From positions 1-50,166 of the forward strand of contig JAHHHB010000047.1 in assembly GCA_019359545.1 (NCBI GenBank): 50,166 bases of DNA. The letters run 5' to 3'. The notes beneath the pieces were generated by a model. The model made no database searches. It saw only the letters and a program-made list of their open reading frames with translations, and was not told the origin of the DNA. Positions 22,041 to 30,153 of this stretch are shown here, piece after piece. The stretch's first letter is position 1; each line of letters starts with the position of its first letter. The stretch comes from Desmonostoc geniculatum HA4340-LM1 (GTDB taxonomy: Bacteria; Cyanobacteriota; Cyanobacteriia; Cyanobacteriales; Nostocaceae). Made by a program: the position numbers and the translations under genes.

Positions 22041-24686
22041 ATGCCACTACACTTTTCAAGACAGGAATATAAGTTTGTTGGTTTATTCGTCACGCGACTG
22101 CTGTGTAGCAAGGCTCTTGAGTTTGCAGATAGCAAAGCGTTAGCGACGTTAGGAGCGTCGAGCAAGACTCAAATCAAGGATAAGCAGTCGCTGCTTGACT
22201 TGAAGCGAGTTTTGGAATCCTCCTACACAGATGGCATCACGGCAATTCCAGAGGCTTACATTGATGAATCGGGCAGTATTGCTGGGGTTTTTGAAGATAA
22301 AGTCAGTCCCAATCTTACCAAGCGCCTCAAGTTTAAAGTCACGGATTCCGATGTTAGCTACTCACTGCTCAATCCCAATCAGGTTGAGAGCTTTTCTAAA
22401 AGCATAGAGTTTGCAACATCTGTAGCACCAAAATCCTGCAAAAAGGGTATACCTTGTGGCGGCAGCTGCATCAGTGCCAATAAAACTTGTAAAAGCCAGC
22501 TACCACCAGCCCAAAAAACGAAAGTAGCTAGTATTAAAGCTACAGCTGCGGCAAGCGCGACTCCTGTTGGTGGAGCTTCTAAGGCTCCAAGCGCTGGTGG
22601 CATTAGTCCGCCTGCTCCTGCGACAACAACACCCTCTACACTTTCCCGACATCCCGCGATTAAAACCAACGATACCGAACTTGATGCAAAGCGGCAAGAT
22701 TTAGAGAAACGTTTTGGCAAAAAAGCGGTTGAAGATGCAGAAAACAATGTCAAACGCATCCTTGATAGCCCAGATGTGGCAGTTCACGTTCGGGTTGGTT
22801 CTTCGGCAACATTGGAATTGATTCTTGGCGATCGCTTCAAAACAAGCGCTGAACTAGGCATCGACACTCATCAAATCCCCCATCTCAAAGGTGGGTATCA
22901 AGCAGCTCGCAATCGAGTTGAGGCAAAAACTCTCGGCTACGACGAGAAAAATACCAAGCCCGAAGACCGCCCTATCTACGGATATTTGGGCGGCAAGGAT
23001 ATGAAGGGGGCAGCGCACGCGGATGTGTCGCAGGCCTATGGGTCGATTACAGTCAAACTCAAGCAGGACGTCAAAGACCGCTCTACTTTTACCGGTGCTG
23101 ATTCTTTTAAATCTGGTGTTGCTTCAGATGTAAAAAGCAGCGACACCCCACCGCCGCCCAATGCCGCTGCAATGGTTAGCAGCACTCGGCACGGCTATGA
23201 CAAAGACAACCTCCCCGGTGGTTATCCTTCTTACTATGCCGATAAATCTGGGGACAAAGCACAATTAACCGCAGCCGCCAAAGCCAAAAACATCGATGAT
23301 TTGGCATCCGGACTTTCCCCTACTGGCAACCGCTACGTTGAAGCCCAGGTTCACGGGAAGGTCACGTCCAAAGACATTGCCGAGATCCATTTTGAACCCA
23401 AAGGGGCAAGCGATCGCCCCACTGCTGCGATCGCTAAATTCGCCAAGGATAACGGCGTTGATTTGTATGTCAGCGGCAAGAAGCTTTCATCTAAAGAACT
23501 CGATGATATCGCTAATCCGCCTAAAGACAGGCGTAGTCAACGACTAAAAGACCTAGATGATGCCATAACCAAAGGTGACATCGGCAAGCTAGCTGACCTG
23601 ACCGAAAAAATCCACGACGATGCCAAAAAAGTCAATCTTGCCCCAGGAGAACGGGATAGATATCTCAAGCATTTGTATGCAGAAGCTGGCTATGATGCCA
23701 AGCCCGAAGTCAAGAGCCAAAAGGATATGGATGCTCTAGCGCAAGGCGGAGCCGTGATGATGACTAGGGGCGTTAGTGCATCGACTGGAGCAGATGCCTC
23801 AAAAATGATGGAGCAATTTCGCACAGGCGACTATCACACTGGGAATGGCATTTACGGCAACGGCACCTACGTCGGACATTCAGGAAGCTTCTCGACGGAC
23901 GGCTCAACATTCGTCGGAAAAAGCGACGCCAAATCTCAAAAACGTGCCTGGGATGATGTCGCCAAGCACGGATATATCGTTGATGAGAAAAGCGGTGGTG
24001 CTACCTTGCGGATGGCGCTTAAAGATGATGCTGTGGTCATGACTGCCAGAACAATGCAAAAGGAGATTAAAGATTTAAAATCAAAAATTGACAGTTGGGA
24101 GAAAGCAGAAAAGCAAAAGATTCTTTCTCAATCAGACCCGAAAGCTAAAAAAGAAGTTGATGCTTACAAAAAGTCATTAGATATCAACAATGCCAAGCTA
24201 GATGGCTCTGGACAATACAAGATGGGGTCAATGCCAGTAACGGTTGAAGACTACACCATTCCCCACAAAAATAGTAAATATGGCAGCGATGTTCAAGTAA
24301 AACTTATAAAAGATTTCTTTGGAGATTACTCTTTCGCCGGACCCGATGGCATAGTCCATAAAATGAATTCTGGCAATCTGACTACTGCCCTTAGAAAGGC
24401 TAGACAAGTTTATGCAGATCATCAAGCAAGCCAGGGGAATCCAAATAAGGCGGCTGAACTTAATAAAATCGAAGATAAAGCTATCAAAGCACGAGAGGTA
24501 TTATTTGGCGATTTAGGTACTGGCACATCTGGGCGTTATGCCGTAGCCAGAGGAGTTGATGCGATCGCCTTAAACAATAGCTATGAAAAAGATAGCTTCA
24601 TGAACCTTTTAAATAGAGGTAAAGTTATCGTACAAGATAAAGATTTGAGTTATGCTGATGGTAAGAAAAAAGGCACAGGAGCGTAA
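22041..24686 (+). CDS. large multidomain protein with two ADP-ribosyltransferase-like regions, 881 aa
   Basis: Order as seen: an N-terminal region of unknown fold (1-125); a four-Cys motif KSCKKGIPCGGSCISANKTC (131-150), also seen in MuF-type head proteins; an Ala/Pro linker (155-205); a region (about 235-490) resembling DUF3626, with RPIYGYLGG, YGSITVKL and YVEAQVHGKV; a charged helical part; and a C-terminal region (about 565-881) with MMTRGVS (575), GNGIYGNGTYVG (about 600), then GVDAIALNN and LNRGKVIV (about 837-862), the pattern of R-S-E type ADP-ribosyltransferases found at the ends of phage head proteins. It follows the portal gene, so it may be packaged and injected to modify host proteins using NAD. 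The function is inferred; a catalytic Glu pair is not obvious. Confidence 0.7.
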   Translation: MPLHFSRQEYKFVGLFVTRLLCSKALEFADSKALATLGASSKTQIKDKQSLLDLKRVLESSYTDGITAIPEAYIDESGSIAGVFEDKVSPNLTKRLKFKVTDSDVSYSLLNPNQVESFSKSIEFATSVAPKSCKKGIPCGGSCISANKTCKSQLPPAQKTKVASIKATAAASATPVGGASKAPSAGGISPPAPATTTPSTLSRHPAIKTNDTELDAKRQDLEKRFGKKAVEDAENNVKRILDSPDVAVHVRVGSSATLELILGDRFKTSAELGIDTHQIPHLKGGYQAARNRVEAKTLGYDEKNTKPEDRPIYGYLGGKDMKGAAHADVSQAYGSITVKLKQDVKDRSTFTGADSFKSGVASDVKSSDTPPPPNAAAMVSSTRHGYDKDNLPGGYPSYYADKSGDKAQLTAAAKAKNIDDLASGLSPTGNRYVEAQVHGKVTSKDIAEIHFEPKGASDRPTAAIAKFAKDNGVDLYVSGKKLSSKELDDIANPPKDRRSQRLKDLDDAITKGDIGKLADLTEKIHDDAKKVNLAPGERDRYLKHLYAEAGYDAKPEVKSQKDMDALAQGGAVMMTRGVSASTGADASKMMEQFRTGDYHTGNGIYGNGTYVGHSGSFSTDGSTFVGKSDAKSQKRAWDDVAKHGYIVDEKSGGATLRMALKDDAVVMTARTMQKEIKDLKSKIDSWEKAEKQKILSQSDPKAKKEVDAYKKSLDINNAKLDGSGQYKMGSMPVTVEDYTIPHKNSKYGSDVQVKLIKDFFGDYSFAGPDGIVHKMNSGNLTTALRKARQVYADHQASQGNPNKAAELNKIEDKAIKAREVLFGDLGTGTSGRYAVARGVDAIALNNSYEKDSFMNLLNRGKVIVQDKDLSYADGKKKGTGA

Positions 24687-25013
24687 ATGGACGCTGAACT
24701 TTGTAGAAGACTTGGCAAAATTCGGAGTACTCCTTATTGGTATTATCTGGCTAAAAAAGTAGGTGGCATTACTAGCGATGACTGGCAAGAGCAAGCTAAT
24801 TTAATCACACAAGAGGCGATAAAAGCTGTTAGTTTCGACAGGCTACCAAACAACATTCAACGGTTGATTCAACGCTGCGAACAATCTGTTGAGATAAGTC
24901 AAAAACTTTTTGGTGACAAATACTTTGATTCATTGTCAAATGAAGAACTGGAGCAGATAGCTAGCCAGCTTTTTAGTCAAGAGCCAGATGAAGAGATCGA
25001 GGAAGCGGCATGA
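24687..25013 (+). CDS. hypothetical protein directly after the ART-like gene, 108 aa
   Basis: Starts on the base after the stop of the 881-aa protein and overlaps the next gene by four bases. Mostly helical, acidic at the end (FSQEPDEEIEEAA), with a Tyr-rich stretch (TPYWYYLAKKVG). No family recognised. Its position suggests a partner, chaperone or immunity factor for the preceding protein (inference). Confidence 0.65.
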   Translation: MDAELCRRLGKIRSTPYWYYLAKKVGGITSDDWQEQANLITQEAIKAVSFDRLPNNIQRLIQRCEQSVEISQKLFGDKYFDSLSNEELEQIASQLFSQEPDEEIEEAA

Positions 25014-25252
25014 TTACCAATAAAAATCGGATGCCAGACGTAGATTTTCTCCCAGATAATAAAATCCACCCAATAGGAAATATTGGCGGTACTAGACTCG
25101 TTTTATTGGGCAAGGAAAAGGGTACTAATGTAGCAGTGGTATCTCGTTCTTATACTGCTGAATTTGACCCAGATGAAGAGTTGTTTGCTATTCCTTTGTA
25201 TGAGCTAATCAGCCATTCCCAAGAGTCGATTGAACTAACAGAAGATATCTAA
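25010..25252 (+). CDS. hypothetical protein, last gene of the ART-like operon, 80 aa
   Basis: Short beta-rich acidic protein (IGGTRLVLLGKEKG, NVAVVSRSYTAEF) of unknown family, overlapping the preceding gene by ATGA and followed by a strong terminator. With the 108-aa protein it forms a small cassette downstream of the effector-like gene. Confidence 0.65.
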   Translation: MITNKNRMPDVDFLPDNKIHPIGNIGGTRLVLLGKEKGTNVAVVSRSYTAEFDPDEELFAIPLYELISHSQESIELTEDI

Positions 25253-25307
25253 AAATGGCTTCGGGGGTGGCATTAGTCCACCCCAAAAATCGCCCCGTTC
25301 CAAAGCG

Positions 25308-25345
25308 AAACCCCTGAGTTATTAGTACATAACTCAGGGGTTTTG
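25308..25345 (+). terminator. strong terminator, end of the terminase-portal operon
   Basis: Perfect 15-bp stem AAACCCCTGAGTTAT / ATAACTCAGGGGTTT with a 6-base loop, then TTGAATTT. It also serves, less well, the convergent minus-strand gene. Confidence 0.9.
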
Positions 25346-25357
25346 AATTTCAAGTCA

Positions 25358-25834
25358 CTAGGCGGTCTTTTTCGGTCTGCCAGGTTTACGCTTGGGTGCT
25401 ACGGTCGGCGTGGGTGCAGGGTTGGCATTTTTGGGTCTACCAGGCTTGCGCTTTTGGATTATAGGCGGGTTCAACTCAGGCATTGGTAGAGCTGGTGCGG
25501 GGGCAGCAACCTCTTCTGTATCTGGCACAGGAAGTCCTGCTGATTCCTGTAATTTTGCAGGTGGCAGAAGCAAAAGTCTAGGGAGTGGGGATATTGCGGC
25601 GGGCGTAGCCATCGCGCTTGTGCGTGGAGCATCTGCAAGGGTATCGTGCATCCAGGGATCTGGCAGCGTCGCCACTTGAACAGATTCTTCCATCACTAGG
25701 TTATACACCTGTGGAGGGCATTCCTTCGGCGCTGGTGTGTTGATTCTGATCAGCCCAGAAATGAAATCCGCGGTCGCGCTTGCAACGAAAACGATGAAAA
25801 TAGCTTCGATTGCGTTGGTCAATAAAACTTGCAT
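25358..25834 (-). CDS. membrane-anchored protein with two AT-hooks, 158 aa
   Basis: Start at MQVLLTNAIEAIFIVFV, where AAAGGA lies six bases upstream; the frame itself extends further to 25942. Residues 2-25 are one transmembrane or signal helix. A long Pro/Ala-rich region follows. The C-terminus has two AT-hook motifs, KRKPGRPKNA and KRKPGRPKKTA, which bind the minor groove of A/T-rich DNA. A membrane tether for the element's DNA is the simplest reading (inference). Confidence 0.7.
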   Translation of the reverse strand: MQVLLTNAIEAIFIVFVASATADFISGLIRINTPAPKECPPQVYNLVMEESVQVATLPDPWMHDTLADAPRTSAMATPAAISPLPRLLLLPPAKLQESAGLPVPDTEEVAAPAPALPMPELNPPIIQKRKPGRPKNANPAPTPTVAPKRKPGRPKKTA

Positions 25835-25914
25835 AATTAATCCTTTGTTGAGTAACAGAGTTTGGGTGAAGCGGTTTAGTTGTGGGTTAGGTGGGGACGA
25901 TGCCCCACCTCGGC

Positions 25915-26172
25915 TTATATTTCTTTGCACAGATACTGCCATCTATGCAGTGGGCAGGAGAATTCGCTGTAGTCTCCCCCGTCTGCCTCGTACTCTTGGG
26001 CTTGGGGCATCAATTCCTGGTACTCTCTCCAGGCAGAGGCGTTTTTGTCGGTAATCAAAGATTTTTCGCTCTGGTAGTAGCTGTTGGGGAAAGGCTTGGC
26101 AGCGCCTGTCCACAGAGCCATTAATTCTTCTTTGGTGTAATCTCTTTCCTGGTGGGTGTCGATGTAGCGCAT
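25915..26172 (-). CDS. hypothetical protein, 85 aa
   Basis: Acidic and Tyr-rich, no membrane segment; MRYIDTHQERDYTKEELMAL at the start. No ribosome site is obvious before the ATG (the bases are A-rich). Its 3' end lies upstream of the AT-hook gene, and its 5' end faces the 26369 RHH gene across two copies of a palindromic operator. Not recognised. Confidence 0.55.
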   Translation of the reverse strand: MRYIDTHQERDYTKEELMALWTGAAKPFPNSYYQSEKSLITDKNASAWREYQELMPQAQEYEADGGDYSEFSCPLHRWQYLCKEI

Positions 26173-26228
26173 TTTTTTTGGAGGAGGGTGTTGAAGTGGT
26201 GTCCCTCGTTCATATATCTACTATAGTA

Positions 26229-26328
26229 ACGGTATACCGTGGAATAAATAGGTTTTATATGAGTGTTTCCTATGGTTTTCCCTATAAAATCGGTTTTGCA
26301 ATTAAGGAAACTTATCACGGTATACCGT
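26229..26328. promoter_or_regulatory. divergent region with two ACGGTATACCGT palindromes
   Basis: Perfect 12-bp palindromes at 26229-26240 and 26317-26328, 88 bases apart, flank the divergent promoters. The second overlaps the GTG at 26327 that could otherwise start the RHH gene, which argues for the later ATG at 26369. A TACTAT box directly after the first palindrome on the minus strand could be a -10 element. Confidence 0.7.
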
Positions 26329-26368
26329 GGTTATTGGTAAGATAAAGGGAAAAGTTGGATTAGCATTA

Positions 26369-26578
26369 ATGGAACGCCCAATAGATAAAGCCAAAAGAAA
26401 CACGAATGGCAGATTTATCAATGAACCAGGATCTATGGCAGATTCGCCTATTTGCGTAAAATTTAGTACCGAAGTGGACGAGAAATTGCGAAGCCTCCCC
26501 AATCGTTCAGAAAAAATCAGGCAATGGGTAATTGAGGGATTGGAGAGAGAGGGTTATCTGGCGGATTCCGCCAGATAG
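26369..26578 (+). CDS. small RHH-like protein, 69 aa
   Basis: A basic N-terminal arm (KAKRNTNGRF) leads to ICVKFSTEVDEKLRSL then SEKIRQWVIEGLEREGYL, the strand-helix-helix pattern of RHH repressors, like the 18897-19115 protein. The start was chosen downstream of the second operator. The last codons come from the dispersed palindrome (LADSAR), which supplies the stop, so the C-terminus may have been altered by insertion of that repeat. Confidence 0.65.
   Translation: MERPIDKAKRNTNGRFINEPGSMADSPICVKFSTEVDEKLRSLPNRSEKIRQWVIEGLEREGYLADSAR
26555..26577. repeat. dispersed palindrome, copy 4
   Basis: Perfect 10-bp arms TATCTGGCGG / CCGCCAGATA, loop ATT. It lies across the end of the RHH gene. The right flank GAAAACTTTACATTTGTG is identical to that of the copy at 49678. 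Confidence 0.9.
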
Positions 26579-26584
26579 AAAACT

Positions 26585-27187
26585 TTACATTTGTGGTAAC
26601 TTATTCCTGGCTGCCGTCTCCAACTGCTCATCAAGATATTCCAAGTTTTTCTGATGAATCTCAATTATGGATTTTTCGTAAGTGATTTCAGCTCGTAAAT
26701 CTTCTGTACTGGGCGGTTCAATCTCTGATTCAAAGATGTTTTCTGCGTCATAGCCAAGGTCATCAAGTAGCACAGAGTAAATCCATCCCTTACCCAAACC
26801 AAAAGCACGAGCTGTCCCTGGTGCTTGATATTCAACACCAATAATTCGACCTTGTTTAACTATTTGCCCCAAATAATATTTAGGCTTTGTCCAATGACTA
26901 GGAAAACAAATTTTGGACTGTTCGGCAATAATTAGGGGCGTATCTTCTGGCATGGCGTTACCTCGTTTGTTATTGCAGCCGAAACAAGCTAGGCGGAGGT
27001 TTTTAAATTTATTACTGCCCCCTAGCGATCGCGGAATGTAATGGTCAATAGTTATTGAATCGGGCGTGAGTTCATGCCCACACCAGAAACACTGACACCC
27101 GTATCGCTGTAGGAGAAGTGTTTTCCTATAGCGCATCTGCTTAGGAGGAAGCCGCTTGTGTCGGCGTAGGCTGACTGGGCTATCCAT
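26585..27187 (-). CDS. HNH endonuclease, 200 aa
   Basis: Residues about 25-75 have the HNH fold: RYGCQCFWCGHEL (zinc pair), ITIDHYIPRSLGG (catalytic DH), then NLRLACFGCNNKRGNAMP (second zinc pair and the Asn). The C-terminal part (about 95-200) holds YLGQIVKQGRIIGVEYQAPG and a coiled tail, often seen with HNH in cyanobacteria. Its last codons and 3' flank resemble those of the broken gene at 49720. The start used has AGAGA upstream; the ATG lies seven bases inside the end of the upstream paralogue. Confidence 0.85.
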   Translation of the reverse strand: MDSPVSLRRHKRLPPKQMRYRKTLLLQRYGCQCFWCGHELTPDSITIDHYIPRSLGGSNKFKNLRLACFGCNNKRGNAMPEDTPLIIAEQSKICFPSHWTKPKYYLGQIVKQGRIIGVEYQAPGTARAFGLGKGWIYSVLLDDLGYDAENIFESEIEPPSTEDLRAEITYEKSIIEIHQKNLEYLDEQLETAARNKLPQM

Positions 27188-27407
27188 GATGTTTGTCTCT
27201 TGCCGCAAGTGAAGCTTGGGTGAGGTAACAAACTGTGTCTATGCCTTTGGAGTGGAGAAAAGCGTAGTTTGTTAGCCCGTCTAGCACTTCAAAGAAGCTA
27301 AAACCTTGGCGTTCAAGAGATGACACAAATTGAGCTGAAATCTCGCATACAAAATCATGTCTATGCTCGGTGGCTGCTATGTCGAGAGCTTCTGTTAACT
27401 GGTTCAT
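27180..27407 (-). CDS. small protein of paralogue family A, 75 aa
   Basis: Aligns along its whole length with the protein at 10327-10560: EHRHDFVCEISAQFVSSL, QGFSFFEVLDGLTNYAF and VCYLTQASLAARDK. Of unknown function. It is the intact copy in a minus-strand operon with a secreted peptide upstream and the HNH nuclease downstream. Confidence 0.7.
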   Translation of the reverse strand: MNQLTEALDIAATEHRHDFVCEISAQFVSSLERQGFSFFEVLDGLTNYAFLHSKGIDTVCYLTQASLAARDKHHG

Positions 27408-27541
27408 GCATCCCTCCTGTCGCCACTACGGTAAGGATGTTGTTGTGTGCAGTCTTTGTTGTCAGCGAGTGTGGGAAGGGCAAAAGAATCCACGAGAAAT
27501 AAAGCCGCACTTGCAGCTATTAGCAAAGTTTTTAGTTTCAT
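27404..27541 (-). CDS. small secreted peptide, 45 aa
   Basis: Typical signal peptide (MKLKTLLIAASAALFLVDSF then ALPTLA, cleavage after about residue 26), leaving about 19 hydrophilic residues with one Cys. Its stop overlaps the ATG of the next gene by four bases (ATGA), and AGGAGG near its end serves that gene, so translation coupling is likely. Function unknown. Confidence 0.55.
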   Translation of the reverse strand: MKLKTLLIAASAALFLVDSFALPTLADNKDCTQQHPYRSGDRRDA

Positions 27542-27554
27542 ACAAGTGATGGCG

Positions 27555-28469
27555 TTATGCTTCTACCGTGGAGTGATTTATCTGTTCAACATGCTGCATC
27601 CACTGCTTGATCGCCTCTAATTCCTCATGTCCTTGGGCAACCACGCTAGTCACATGTTTGTTGTAAGAATTTTCAGCATGTTTAGGATGGTCAAATTTGC
27701 CTGATGCCCAAGCCAAACACATGGTTTTCACTAGTTCATCAACCTTGGTTACATCAAGCTGACTGGGGGCTGTGGCGTCTTGAAATTGCAACCACTCTTT
27801 AACTAAATCAAGTGGGTAATCAAGTAAAGTCCGCATTTGCTTAACCCGTAAGTCTTGGGGGTGCACTGTTTGGACTACAGTCAGCGGTGGTTGTTGCTCA
27901 GTTGCTACTGGAACATCAACCGTATTGCCTTCCTCGTCAACCTCACAATCCAATTCTTCTGGGGTGTAAGCTACACTGCCAGCAAAGATGTCTGGACAAT
28001 ACCACCGCACCCCGTTAGACATTGCACGGTTAAACATCATGTTTCGCGGAAACTTCTTCCAGGTGTGGCCGTTCTTGCCGTCTAGCGCACCAGCTGCAAT
28101 AGCGTCATCTCTGGTAAAGGTGCTTTCCCCTATCACCTCGGCATTGTCATAAAAGACAATGGTGCAACCGTTGCTGTCATGACGAGTAATGCGATAGTTA
28201 TACTTGCCGCTACGCTTTACCGCCGCCGCCATTAAATTTGCTCCAATGGACGGCTTACCGTTGATGATATGCACTCCTGTCATTGATGCGATCGCGCCAA
28301 ATCCTAACTCCAGCCCTGCCAAAACTTTCACGCCACACTGAGCAGCTTCTTTGGCATCAGCGAAAAACCCAGACTTGGCAAGCATAGCTGAAAGACGACT
28401 CAGGTCATCAATATTACGAATAGCCAGACCACCTACAATTTGTTGTTGTGTCGGTATGATGTTGCTCAT
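27555..28469 (-). CDS. RecT-like annealing protein, 304 aa
   Basis: Residues about 15-190 fit the RecT/Bet superfamily: LAKSGFFADAKEAAQCGVKV, GLELGFGAIASMTGVHIING, the strand INGKPSIGANLMAAAVKRSG, and TWKKFPRNMMFNRAMSNGVR (the W...P..M...RA..N..R motif) before the acidic EELDCEVDEEG. The C-terminal 110 residues are variable. The protein should anneal single-stranded DNA in phage recombination. The start was chosen at MSNIIPTQQ with GGAGTGTGGA upstream; the longer frame begins five codons earlier. It follows an unrecognised 75-aa gene with ATGA overlap. Confidence 0.8.
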   Translation of the reverse strand: MSNIIPTQQQIVGGLAIRNIDDLSRLSAMLAKSGFFADAKEAAQCGVKVLAGLELGFGAIASMTGVHIINGKPSIGANLMAAAVKRSGKYNYRITRHDSNGCTIVFYDNAEVIGESTFTRDDAIAAGALDGKNGHTWKKFPRNMMFNRAMSNGVRWYCPDIFAGSVAYTPEELDCEVDEEGNTVDVPVATEQQPPLTVVQTVHPQDLRVKQMRTLLDYPLDLVKEWLQFQDATAPSQLDVTKVDELVKTMCLAWASGKFDHPKHAENSYNKHVTSVVAQGHEELEAIKQWMQHVEQINHSTVEA

Positions 28470-28693
28470 TCCACACTCCCACACAAAGAAGCCACTGAAA
28501 CGAAATATTTCCGCAGATATTCGGCTTCTGAGCCTTTGAAGAACAAGCTTGGTAATTTGCCTGCATCGCCTTTGAAGTAAATTCTGATCCCTCGAATAAT
28601 TTCTCTTTCGCCTTTGACACGATCTTTTGTCGCCTCCAAATCAACGTAGGCGATCGCCGCTAAATTAATTACCAAATTTCCAACTTTTAACAT
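28466..28693 (-). CDS. small hypothetical protein, 75 aa
   Basis: Compact alpha/beta protein: MLKVGNLVINLAAIAYVDLE, then RGIRIYFKGDAGKLPSLFFK. It resembles the beta-strand modules that cyanobacterial plasmids encode next to RecT but I cannot name it. It overlaps the RecT-like gene by four bases. Confidence 0.55.
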   Translation of the reverse strand: MLKVGNLVINLAAIAYVDLEATKDRVKGEREIIRGIRIYFKGDAGKLPSLFFKGSEAEYLRKYFVSVASLCGSVE

Positions 28694-28750
28694 GGTTATT
28701 CGCCCTATTTAATAAATTGTTTTTTGGGTGGCTCCAGCCACCCATTAGCC

Positions 28751-29518
28751 TTACGCTGCAACTAGTTCCATGCTTACGTCGGCTGGTTCATAATCCTTTA
28801 ATCGCTCCCATTCCTCACGGGGAAGTTCATCAAAAGGTTTGTCCAGTAACTCTTCAAGACTTGGTGTAACCGCAATTAATTTCTCTAAGCTTTGCTGCAC
28901 TAAATAATTTTCAACCGCTATCTGATGCTTGCATTTAACTGAGCGATAGTGACAATCAGCACACTCACAGCGTTCTTTAGGTTCAACATGATTGGGACGA
29001 ACAACATAGTAGTGGTCATTTTCACAGTTATGAATCACAAATTCATTACCGTGCTGTTCTAGTACTTCAATCGTTGCGGCGCGTTCTTCTCGTGTTGTCA
29101 GTACCTGAACTTGTTGCTGTTGGTGCTTGGGTAATGCATCTGCTACATACTGATGTTTCACCCAATCTGTTGCTTCACAATAAAGTGCAGAGCGATAAAC
29201 CTCAACCCCAGAAACCGACACATACCAAGGCTTTTCATCGTTGAAAGCATCGTGAGAAAGTTCAGCAATAACTTCATTTTTCACTTGTCCTTCAAAGTTG
29301 TAAAATCCGTCGATGTCGGTGAAAGTTACGTCATCTTCTGTTTTGGGAGAATTTATTTTTTGAACCTGAGAAGATTGATGAGCAACAATCGCATTCACCC
29401 AGGTTTCAGTCTCTCTTTTGTCGCCTTCTGGGGTAACACCTAGCGTTAGCGCGATTGTTTTAATTTGACCTAATTTAAGTTCTTGCAGCTGTTGAACGGT
29501 GTAAATCTGGCGTGTCAT
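28751..29518 (-). CDS. SAP-like and SWIM-type zinc finger protein, 255 aa
   Basis: Residues 5-48 (YTVQQLQELKLGQIKTIALT) resemble a SAP module. Residues about 180-205 (RCECADCHYRSVKCKHQIAV) have the C-x-C-x2-C...C-x-H spacing of a SWIM zinc finger, which binds DNA or proteins in recombination partners. The linker between holds acidic and Tyr-rich strands. It is the first gene of the minus-strand run that includes the RecT-like gene; upstream lies the AGCCA-rich operator region. Confidence 0.7.
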   Translation of the reverse strand: MTRQIYTVQQLQELKLGQIKTIALTLGVTPEGDKRETETWVNAIVAHQSSQVQKINSPKTEDDVTFTDIDGFYNFEGQVKNEVIAELSHDAFNDEKPWYVSVSGVEVYRSALYCEATDWVKHQYVADALPKHQQQQVQVLTTREERAATIEVLEQHGNEFVIHNCENDHYYVVRPNHVEPKERCECADCHYRSVKCKHQIAVENYLVQQSLEKLIAVTPSLEELLDKPFDELPREEWERLKDYEPADVSMELVAA

Positions 29519-29607
29519 TATTGGAGTACTCCATTTTATGGTGAGAGTTCCAAAAGCGTCATTCTTCTTCGCGGGAGTGGTGGCGCTTTTTGGTTATGTA
29601 TTTATGT

Positions 29608-29712
29608 TAGCCATTGGCTAGCCATGTGTCAAGCAAATGGCTAAAAAAAGCTAGCCAAAACGCTAATATACTTAGCTAGTAAGACTTAGCCTTGTTTATA
29701 GCCACTGGCTAG
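29608..29712. promoter_or_regulatory. array of TAGCCA/TGGCTA half-sites
   Basis: TAGCCA or its complement occurs in TTAGCCA, GGCTAGCCA, ATGGCTA, GCTAGCCA, TTAGCC, TAGCCA and TGGCTA over about 105 bases between divergent genes 29518 and 29772. Such clustered palindromic half-sites suit cooperative binding of the RHH protein encoded next to it. A second cluster follows at 30154-30205. Confidence 0.75.
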
Positions 29713-29771
29713 ACTGTTCAGATATAGTGTTATTAATGAATGACTCAAATTGACGCAACACGAGACAAAAA

Positions 29772-30136
29772 ATGTCTGATAAGTCCAACGGTATTACCAG
29801 GAGGCGAAACGCACAACTGAGCGTTCGCATAGATAATTCCTTGCTAGAAGATTACAAAAATCTTCTGTCCAGGGAAGGTATAAGCATGACAAACGATATT
29901 GAAAACTACATTGCTCAACGTCTTGGCAGAATAACCAAGGCTGGAAACGTGATTGACATTACCGAAGCGCTTAAGCATCAGCAGGAAGAAATAGAGGAGT
30001 TAAAAGCGATCGTGGGGGAATTAAAAGCGGACTGGCCGCAGAAAACCAGCAACTCAAAAGCCAGTTAGAAACCATGCTGGCAAACGCTAGAAAATTGATA
30101 GACATAGGAAAGCAATCGCCCTCTGCGGATACGTAG
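29772..30136 (+). CDS. RHH regulator with coiled coil; probable frameshift near its end
   Basis: RHH fold: NAQLSVRIDNSLLEDYKNLL then ISMTNDIENYIAQRL. The open frame ends at 30068 (98 aa). However, another frame continues from about 30035 to TAG at 30134-30136 as ENQQLKSQLETMLANARKLI..., a coiled coil that continues the preceding EEIEELKAIVGELKAD. Adding one base near 30033 joins them. So the gene may be about 121 codons with a one-base deletion, or the sequence has an error. It is flanked on both sides by the AGCCA-type operators. Confidence 0.65.
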
Positions 30137-30153
30137 GGGGCGATTAGTTTTAC

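Noticed and set aside
16569..25252. Mu transposition genes (MuA/MuB) expected with Mu-like head genes
   Set aside because: No integrase-catalytic DDE protein or AAA+ MuB-like gene is seen anywhere in the window; the recombinase present is of the tyrosine type.
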